Made by a program: the position numbers and the translations under genes. A DNA stretch of 20,168 bases from an uncultured Bacilli bacterium (lineage in GTDB: Bacteria; Bacillota_I; Bacilli_A; RFN20; CAG-826): assembly GCA_934168325.1 (NCBI GenBank), contig CAKPNG010000028.1, forward strand, positions 1-20,168. The letters are read 5' to 3'. This document shows, in pieces, positions 16,167 through 20,168 of the stretch; position 1 is the stretch's first letter, and each line of letters opens with the position of its first letter. The notes beneath the pieces were generated by a model. The model saw only the letters and a program-made list of their open reading frames with translations. It had not been told where the DNA came from and did no database searches.

Positions 16167-16196
16167 ATAATAGTTGAACAATTGTTCAACTGTCAA
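16167..16196 (-). promoter_or_regulatory. Promoter of the zinc-export operon
   Basis: On the minus strand, TTGACA (-35, 16191-16196) and TATTAT (-10, 16167-16172) are separated by 18 nt. Transcription would start near 16160, leaving a leader of about 12 nt with AAAGGAG before the ATG at 16148. The spacer is filled by the palindromic operator, so repressor binding would directly block RNA polymerase. Confidence 0.8.
16172..16191. promoter_or_regulatory. Perfect 20-bp palindromic ArsR/SmtB operator
   Basis: AGTTGAACAATTGTTCAACT is its own reverse complement over all 20 bases. It contains the TGAACAA/TTGTTCA half-sites typical of ArsR/SmtB metalloregulator operators (12-2-12 type). It lies between the -35 and -10 boxes of the operon encoding an alpha-5-site zinc sensor. 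It is the best-supported regulatory site in the window. Confidence 0.9.
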
Positions 16197-16227
16197 GTAT
16201 ATATTACACTTTTTATCTGTTTTTAAT

Positions 16228-16244
16228 GTGATAGAATAATTAAT
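16228..16244 (+). promoter_or_regulatory. Extended -10 promoter of the flavodoxin-like gene, leaderless type
   Basis: TG (16229-16230), one base, then TAGAAT (16232-16237) form an extended -10 element that ends 7 nt before the ATG at 16245. The predicted +1 is at 16244, so the transcript would carry no usable leader. No ribosome-binding site is present and no clear -35 box is seen. Confidence 0.5.
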
Positions 16245-16775
16245 ATGAAAAATTTAATTATATATAAAAGTAATACAGGTTTTACTAAAGAGTACGCAGA
16301 AATGTTAGCAAGAAGGATAGTTCCTTCAGAAATAATTGATATTAAAATGATTAATAAGAAGAAGCTTAAAGAAGCAGACAATATATTTTTTGGCGGTCCT
16401 TTAAGAAATAATGTTATTTTAGGTCTTAATAAATTTTTAAAATATTATGATAAAATTGAAAATAAGAATATCTTTGTATTTGCAACGGGTATTGAACCAA
16501 TAACAGATGAAAAAAGAGAGAATGTAATTTTTACAAATGGTTTAGATTGTTATCATATTAGATTTTATTTATTGCAAGGTGGCATGGATTTATCTAGAAT
16601 GAGTAAAATAAAAAGAAAATTCATGTTTATGGCCATGAAAGCTGCTGCAAAAAAAGAAGGAATTAGTGAAGATTTAATTAAGCAAAGATTTGAAACTCCT
16701 ATTAATTTTGTAAATTCTTCTAATTTAGATCGAATGGTTGATGTTTATCACCGTGTAAATATAACTAATAGATAA
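16245..16775 (+). CDS. Flavodoxin-domain protein
   Basis: A 176-residue cytosolic protein of the Flavodoxin_5 / HemG-like group. The N-terminal beta-loop NLIIYKSNTGFTKEYAEMLA (residues 3-22) is the FMN phosphate-binding segment, with S/T/G residues in the expected spacing, and NIFFGGPLRNN and IFVFATG follow as the next flavin-contact loops. The C-terminal part (QGGMDLSRMSKIKRKFMFMAMKAA) is basic and helical, as in HemG-like menaquinone-linked proteins. No haem-biosynthesis gene is nearby, so a role in electron transfer is more likely than protoporphyrinogen oxidation, but this is inference. The gene is divergent from the zinc operon with 96 bp between starts; its own promoter does not overlap the operator. 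It appears to be translated from a leaderless mRNA. Confidence 0.85.
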   Translation: MKNLIIYKSNTGFTKEYAEMLARRIVPSEIIDIKMINKKKLKEADNIFFGGPLRNNVILGLNKFLKYYDKIENKNIFVFATGIEPITDEKRENVIFTNGLDCYHIRFYLLQGGMDLSRMSKIKRKFMFMAMKAAAKKEGISEDLIKQRFETPINFVNSSNLDRMVDVYHRVNITNR

Positions 16776-16783
16776 AAAAATAA

Positions 16784-16803
16784 GCTAGTCTTATTTGACT
16801 AGT
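16784..16803. terminator. Weak hairpin between flavodoxin-like gene and smpB
   Basis: CTAGTC (16785-16790) and GACTAG (16797-16802) form a 6-bp stem with a 6-nt loop, extendable by a G-T pair. An A-rich tract precedes it, so a T-tract follows on the minus strand; on the plus strand the following sequence is only AT-rich. It may end the flavodoxin transcript before the smpB promoter. Confidence is low because the stem is short. Confidence 0.3.
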
Positions 16804-16841
16804 AATTAGTAGTAATTAATTTATTTTATTTATTATTAAAA

Positions 16842-16860
16842 TAATATAAAATAAATAAAC
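16842..16860 (+). promoter_or_regulatory. smpB promoter -10 region, near-leaderless
   Basis: TATAAAAT (16845-16852) lies 8-15 nt before the ATG at 16861, so transcription would begin at about 16857-16860. There is no AGGAG-like site. The surrounding DNA is nearly pure A/T, so the exact -10 box and the -35 box cannot be fixed by eye. Confidence 0.4.
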
Positions 16861-17322
16861 ATGGAAAACAAAGATTCAATTAAAATTTTAGTTAGTAATA
16901 AAAAGGCACACTTTAATTATTTTCTAAGTGATTTTTTAGAATGTGGAATTGAGTTATTTGGTACTGAAATTAAATCTATCAAGAATCATGGTTGTTCAAT
17001 TAATGATGCATATTGTGTTATTAAAAATAATGAAATGTTTATAATTAATATGAATATTGCACCTTATGAAAAAGGCACTGTTTATAATCATGATCCTTTA
17101 AGAAGTAGAAGATTATTGTTACATAAAAATGAAATTTTAAAATTTAATAATCGTGTTATTAAAGATGGATATACTATAATTCCAACAAAAATATATTTAA
17201 AAAAAGGTATGTGTAAAGTTGAAATTGCTTTAGGAAAAGGCAAAAAACTTTATGATAAAAGAGAAACTATAAAACAAAGAGATGATGAAAGAAATATGGC
17301 TAAGGCCATAAAGAGAAATTAA
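16861..17322 (+). CDS. smpB: SmpB, tmRNA-binding protein
   Basis: Binds tmRNA and brings it to ribosomes stalled on broken mRNAs (trans-translation). The 153-residue length is normal. Family landmarks are KILVSNKKAHFNYF near the start, ELFGTEIKSIK, NMNIAPYEKG with NHDPLRSRRLLLHK in the middle, KVEIALGKGKKLYDKRETIKQRD, and a basic C-terminal tail (NMAKAIKRN) that threads into the mRNA channel. The upstream gene is flavodoxin-like and the next is an ECF transporter S-component starting 1 bp after the stop codon. The tmRNA gene is not within the visible flanks. The start lacks a ribosome-binding site. Confidence 0.98.
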   Translation: MENKDSIKILVSNKKAHFNYFLSDFLECGIELFGTEIKSIKNHGCSINDAYCVIKNNEMFIINMNIAPYEKGTVYNHDPLRSRRLLLHKNEILKFNNRVIKDGYTIIPTKIYLKKGMCKVEIALGKGKKLYDKRETIKQRDDERNMAKAIKRN

Positions 17323-17323
17323 T

Positions 17324-18142
17324 ATGTATCAAAAGCAATCAATTCTTTATAAAATTTCTTTTTGTGCATTATTTACATCACTTACGATTATATTATCTAG
17401 ATTTTTTTCTTTACCTGGATTATTTGGCTTACCATTTTTAAAAATAAGTTTTGCTAATAGTGTTGTATTATTTTCCTCTTTTTATCTTGGTCCAATTTGG
17501 GGAATGGTTGTAGGAGGGCTTTCTGATACTTTAGGAGCTATTTTATTTCCTCAAGGTGGAGCTTATAATCCAATATTTACTATACCTGCATTATTAACAG
17601 GTTTATTTCCATATCTATTTTATAAATTATTTCATAAAATTAAAATTGATAAGAAATTTCCAATTTCATTAAGTGCTTTATTACTAATATTTTCTACTTT
17701 TGTAACGATTATGTTAGCTTTAAATGATGATATTTTAAGTGGCAAAAGAGTTTATAGTTTTTCATTAGAAATGAAAATTGCTTTTATAGTTTTATCGTTT
17801 GGATTATCGATAATCTATATTATTGGGGCTTTTTTTATAAAGAATAAATTTAAAAATAGTAAATTAAATAATAATTTCGATATTTATGGGCTTATTAGTG
17901 CAATGTTTTTCACTTATATGGTCATTAAAAATCCAATAAGTAGTATAATTTCGGCGTTTATATTAAATTATGATTTTTTATTTATTTTGTTTACTAAATT
18001 ATTAACTGGCTTTTTTACTTGTCTTGTTCATAGTATGATTGTCATGGTTTTATTAAATATATCTTTAATGTTTAATGCTAATAGTGCAATAAATGAAAAA
18101 CATTCTTTAGGGAGAAAAAATGACAAAGAAAAAAGTTGTTAA
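17324..18142 (+). CDS. Folate-family ECF transporter S-component
   Basis: A membrane substrate-binding subunit of an energy-coupling-factor vitamin importer, which would work with the shared EcfA/EcfA'/EcfT module encoded elsewhere. The N-terminal half is typical of the folate-type (FolT-like) family: SFCALFTSLTIILSRF, LPFLKISFAN, YLGPIWGMVVGGLSDTLGAIL, then FPQGGAYNPIFTIPALLTG. About six hydrophobic helices are visible. At 272 residues it is longer than classical FolT (about 170-200), owing to a charged cytosolic loop and extra hydrophobic stretch between residues 105 and 195. Folate is the likeliest cargo by family name, but related vitamins cannot be excluded. It begins 1 bp after smpB and overlaps the small gene after it by 23 bp. 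Confidence 0.85.
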   Translation: MYQKQSILYKISFCALFTSLTIILSRFFSLPGLFGLPFLKISFANSVVLFSSFYLGPIWGMVVGGLSDTLGAILFPQGGAYNPIFTIPALLTGLFPYLFYKLFHKIKIDKKFPISLSALLLIFSTFVTIMLALNDDILSGKRVYSFSLEMKIAFIVLSFGLSIIYIIGAFFIKNKFKNSKLNNNFDIYGLISAMFFTYMVIKNPISSIISAFILNYDFLFILFTKLLTGFFTCLVHSMIVMVLLNISLMFNANSAINEKHSLGRKNDKEKSC

Positions 18143-18314
18143 AATAATTATTATTTTATTAGTAATTATAGCGATTGCGACAATTATAACTTTAATTGTT
18201 ATTGGGTGTATACCTGATAATCCTAATAAAGATTATTGTGATGGTGGTAATGGATGTACCGTTGGTGGTAAATCACTATTATTTTTAATAATTAGAATTA
18301 ATTATTTATTTTAA
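18120..18314 (+). CDS. Small membrane or lipoprotein-like peptide with three cysteines
   Basis: A 64-residue product not recognised as any family. It begins MTKKKVVK, has a hydrophobic helix at 9-29, and then V27-I28-G29-C30, a plausible lipobox that would make a lipoprotein of 35 residues. The exported part is CIPDNPNKDYCDGGNGCTVGGK followed by a hydrophobic tail, with cysteines at 30, 40 and 46. Translation is well supported: AGGGAG lies just before the ATG at 18120, inside the end of the transporter gene (23-bp overlap). The last 17 bp overlap the convergent amidohydrolase gene, and the hydrophobic tail LLFLIIRINYLF may be read-through into it. Candidate roles such as secreted peptide, transporter accessory subunit or signal are guesses. 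Confidence 0.6.
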   Translation: MTKKKVVKIIIILLVIIAIATIITLIVIGCIPDNPNKDYCDGGNGCTVGGKSLLFLIIRINYLF

Positions 18315-19116
18315 TGCCGTAAACTTTAATTGCATTTTTATACATAATTTTGTTTATTTGAGATTTTGTCAGTTTTATTGAATTATTGAAATAGTTTTGG
18401 TAAATTTCCTCATCCAATGTTTGAATTCCATCTATTGGATTATCTGTGCCAAATAAAATTCTATCAGTTAATTTATAATCTATTAATTTTTTAATGAAAT
18501 TAATATCAACCCAAGCTGTATCGCAATATAAATTTTTACATTCGATTAGGGCTTCTATAATTTCATTATGATCGGTTTCCAAAACACAATGAGCAGCAAT
18601 AAATTTTACTTGTGGGTATTTTTTACAAGCTCTAATTAGATATTTTAATTGACTATATTTGTCTTTCGCCGTATGGACTAAAATTGGTAAATTTAGTTTA
18701 TGTGCTATCTCAATATAAGAATACAATCTTTCATCGCTCATTCTAATTCGTGATAAAAATGGATGCACTTTCAGTCCGTATATTATATCTCTATGTTTTT
18801 TAATAAAAAGTTCAACTTCTGCAGCGTTTTTTTCAAAAAATGGTTGAATCCATATTAGCAAACCAAAATTATCTACATTATCATTTATGAAAGGAATAGC
18901 TTTTTTAGCAGCTGTTATAGAAGTTAATTTTTTAAGAAAGGAATTATTTTCCTTAAATTCTGATCCATCAAAAGAAACAAGGGTGAAACGTATATTATTA
19001 TTTTTAGTTGACTCTAAAAGATTGGACTCGCATTGTTTTAAAGTAGGCCAATATCCTAAATGAGCATGAGAATCAATTATATAATCTGGTTTAGTACCAG
19101 TTTTAATTTTAGACAT
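18298..19116 (-). CDS. Amidohydrolase-2 family metal-dependent hydrolase
   Basis: A 272-residue TIM-barrel hydrolase. Metal-ligand signatures appear in family order: H17-x-H19 in DSHAHLG, K116-V-H118 (LKVHPF), H148 in LPILVHTA, H176 in FIAAHC, and the catalytic D225 in RILFGTDNP. This pattern fits the amidohydrolase_2 (TIM-barrel) family, which includes decarboxylases and lactonases; the true substrate cannot be told. There is no signal peptide. It starts 1 bp after the membrane protein gene 19118-19888, with no ribosome site, so it is probably translationally coupled. Its 3' end overlaps the small plus-strand gene by 17 bp. Confidence 0.88.
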   Translation of the reverse strand: MSKIKTGTKPDYIIDSHAHLGYWPTLKQCESNLLESTKNNNIRFTLVSFDGSEFKENNSFLKKLTSITAAKKAIPFINDNVDNFGLLIWIQPFFEKNAAEVELFIKKHRDIIYGLKVHPFLSRIRMSDERLYSYIEIAHKLNLPILVHTAKDKYSQLKYLIRACKKYPQVKFIAAHCVLETDHNEIIEALIECKNLYCDTAWVDINFIKKLIDYKLTDRILFGTDNPIDGIQTLDEEIYQNYFNNSIKLTKSQINKIMYKNAIKVYGIKINN

Positions 19117-19117
19117 T

Positions 19118-19888
19118 TTATTTATTTTTTGGGTTGTTTATATATTGAACAGCTGTAGAATTACCGTAACTTGGAGTAGGGGATGCACTGATAGTTGTTT
19201 TATTTCCTCTTGGATAAAACTTTACTGTCTTATTAGAACCGCCTGAAGTTTTTATATCATTATAATCTAAAATAATTTTTTCGAGGTTTCCACTTTTTGC
19301 ATAATATTCAATTATTTTATCATTTTTACTTTTCTTTCTTTTGAAAGATTCACCAATACAGGTAAATACAAAAGAAATATAATATAAAACTGAAATTGCT
19401 GCAAAAAGTAGGAAGCCAATTAAGAAAGCAACATTAATGATTTTTGGTAATAAATCTTCATCACCAGAAGAAAAATTCTTAAATGTGATAATAGTTTTAA
19501 TTTCTTCCATCTTATTTTGAATAAATAAAACATAATAGCAACTTGATGTTATAGCAAATAATAAAGCGGTTATAATAAGAAGTAATAAAATTGAGATAAA
19601 TGCAAAACCTCTTTTTCTTATTAACATCATTAATAACATAATTACTATTGCTACAGCACTGATGCCAGGTATTAATATCATTATTAAACTATAATAATTA
19701 AAATTACTTATGGCTTGCTTTATAGGCAAAGTAAGTATTTCCTTATAATCGGTATAACTAAAATAACCAACATTTTTTGCATTTACTAAAGTAGATAAAT
19801 GAGTTTCTGCAAAAAAACCAAGTAAAGCAGCAGATATGGCAAGTAAAATAACTAAAAATATAAATCTAAATATAACTTTCTTTTTCAT
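19118..19888 (-). CDS. Four-helix membrane protein with basic cytosolic tail, function unknown
   Basis: A 256-residue protein with hydrophobic helices at about 7-27, 66-90, 97-122 and 150-178, a Lys-rich turn (KRKKSKND) at 183-190 and a polar C-terminal tail rich in Ser, Thr, Asn and Gly. The long loop between helices 1 and 2 (28-65) should be external and the tail cytosolic, by the positive-inside rule. I recognise no family. It is the first gene of a two-gene unit with the amidohydrolase. The promoter is immediately upstream and of the leaderless type, with no ribosome-binding site. Confidence 0.75.
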   Translation of the reverse strand: MKKKVIFRFIFLVILLAISAALLGFFAETHLSTLVNAKNVGYFSYTDYKEILTLPIKQAISNFNYYSLIMILIPGISAVAIVIMLLMMLIRKRGFAFISILLLLIITALLFAITSSCYYVLFIQNKMEEIKTIITFKNFSSGDEDLLPKIINVAFLIGFLLFAAISVLYYISFVFTCIGESFKRKKSKNDKIIEYYAKSGNLEKIILDYNDIKTSGGSNKTVKFYPRGNKTTISASPTPSYGNSTAVQYINNPKNK

Positions 19889-19923
19889 AATGTTATTTTA
19901 ATGTAAAAATATTAAAATATCTA
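19889..19923 (-). promoter_or_regulatory. Leaderless-type promoter of the membrane protein gene
   Basis: On the minus strand, TAGATA (19918-19923), a 17-nt spacer and TAAAAT (19895-19900) precede the ATG at 19888 by only 6 nt after the -10 box. The predicted +1 coincides with the start codon, as at 11246. The region also lies between divergent genes. Confidence 0.5.
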
Positions 19924-19963
19924 TAAAATATAGAAAATTTATTTAATTTTTATAGGAGTTTTT

Positions 19964-20122
19964 ATGGAATTAATTGACAGATTTAAAAAATATATCGCAA
20001 TAGATACTATAAGTAATGATGAAAGCGAAACTATTCCTTCAACATCAACACAAATTTCATTTGGCAAAATATTAGTAAATGATTTGCATGAAATCCCGTT
20101 TTTAGGATTTAACACTATATAA
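19964..20122 (+). pseudogene. pepT: N-terminal fragment of peptidase T (tripeptidase), truncated
   Basis: AGGAG lies at 19954-19958, 5 nt before the ATG at 19964, so translation should start here. The first 44 residues match the start of PepT, a zinc aminotripeptidase: MELIDRFKKYIAIDT, then SNDESETIPSTSTQ and FGKILVNDLHEI. A complete PepT is about 400 residues. Here similarity stops abruptly after LHEI; nine unrelated residues follow (PFLGFNTI and stop). No other frame to the window edge continues the PepT pattern. The breakpoint is near 20095. A recombination, a deletion or the edge of an inserted element could explain it. A direct repeat TTTAGGATT (20101-20109 and 20123-20131) lies just beyond it. 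Confidence 0.75.
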
Positions 20123-20168
20123 TTTAGGATTAATTAATATTTTTGAGAAATTACTTATACAAAGTATA

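Noticed and set aside
16149..16196. 16-residue N-terminal extension of the ArsR regulator
   Set aside because: It would run through the operator and promoter; the ATG at 16148 has a perfect AAAGGAG site and fits the family length.
16776..16860. tmRNA gene next to smpB
   Set aside because: The 85-bp gap is too short and shows no tRNA-like acceptor end; none is seen elsewhere in the window.
1..20168. CRISPR arrays, insertion sequences, tRNA or rRNA genes
   Set aside because: No regularly spaced repeats, transposase motifs, or T-loop/anticodon signatures were found on either strand by reading.

Overview
The window looks like a chromosomal segment from a small-genome, very AT-rich bacterium of the Bacilli/Mollicutes-related lineage; the uncultured RF39-type or Acholeplasma-like groups are possible, but placement is an inference. 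The basis is the low GC, the Firmicutes-type uvrA-lgt-HAD-trxB-whiA gene order, ATG starts with AGGAG-type ribosome sites inside operons, and tight packing with no gap over about 240 bp. The standard bacterial code applies: whiA ends in TGA overlapped by the next gene, and tryptophans are TGG, so this is not the Mycoplasma code.

Layout. 1-2063: 5'-truncated copper-exporting P-type ATPase (CopA) with a metal-binding domain at its C-terminus. 2303-9358: six-gene plus-strand operon of uvrA, a long lgt with an extra N-terminal membrane domain, a PpaX-like HAD phosphatase, a thioredoxin-reductase-like flavoprotein lacking the usual NADPH motifs, whiA, and a small XRE regulator. 9361-13691: unrecognised cell-surface island, with a minus-strand lipoprotein diverging from a plus-strand pair of membrane-anchored, Asn-rich proteins. 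13672-16196: minus-strand zinc-export operon (ArsR/SmtB sensor, stand-alone HMA protein, ZntA/CadA-type P-type ATPase) with a perfect 20-bp operator between its -35 and -10 boxes. 16245-18314: plus-strand flavodoxin-like protein, smpB, folate-family ECF S-component and a small putative lipoprotein. 18298-19888: minus-strand membrane protein plus amidohydrolase-2 family hydrolase. 19964-20122: N-terminal fragment of peptidase T that stops abruptly.

How the genes fit together. Two metal exporters of different specificity (Cu+ and Zn2+/Cd2+) lie about 12 kb apart; only the zinc one has a visible local regulator. Lgt would lipidate surface lipoproteins such as the one encoded at 9361-11046. WhiA, UvrA and SmpB are housekeeping genes.

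Two signals stand out. First, several genes that open a transcription unit (2303, 11246, 16245, 16861 and, on the minus strand, 19888) have a -10 box ending only about 6-8 nt before the ATG (about 8-10 nt for 16861) and no ribosome-binding site. This predicts leaderless mRNAs alongside ordinary Shine-Dalgarno-led genes. Second, the TrxB homologue keeps its FAD motif and CATC redox pair but has lost the NADPH-binding signatures, as in ferredoxin-dependent flavin thioredoxin reductases. No CRISPR array, insertion sequence, tRNA or rRNA was seen.
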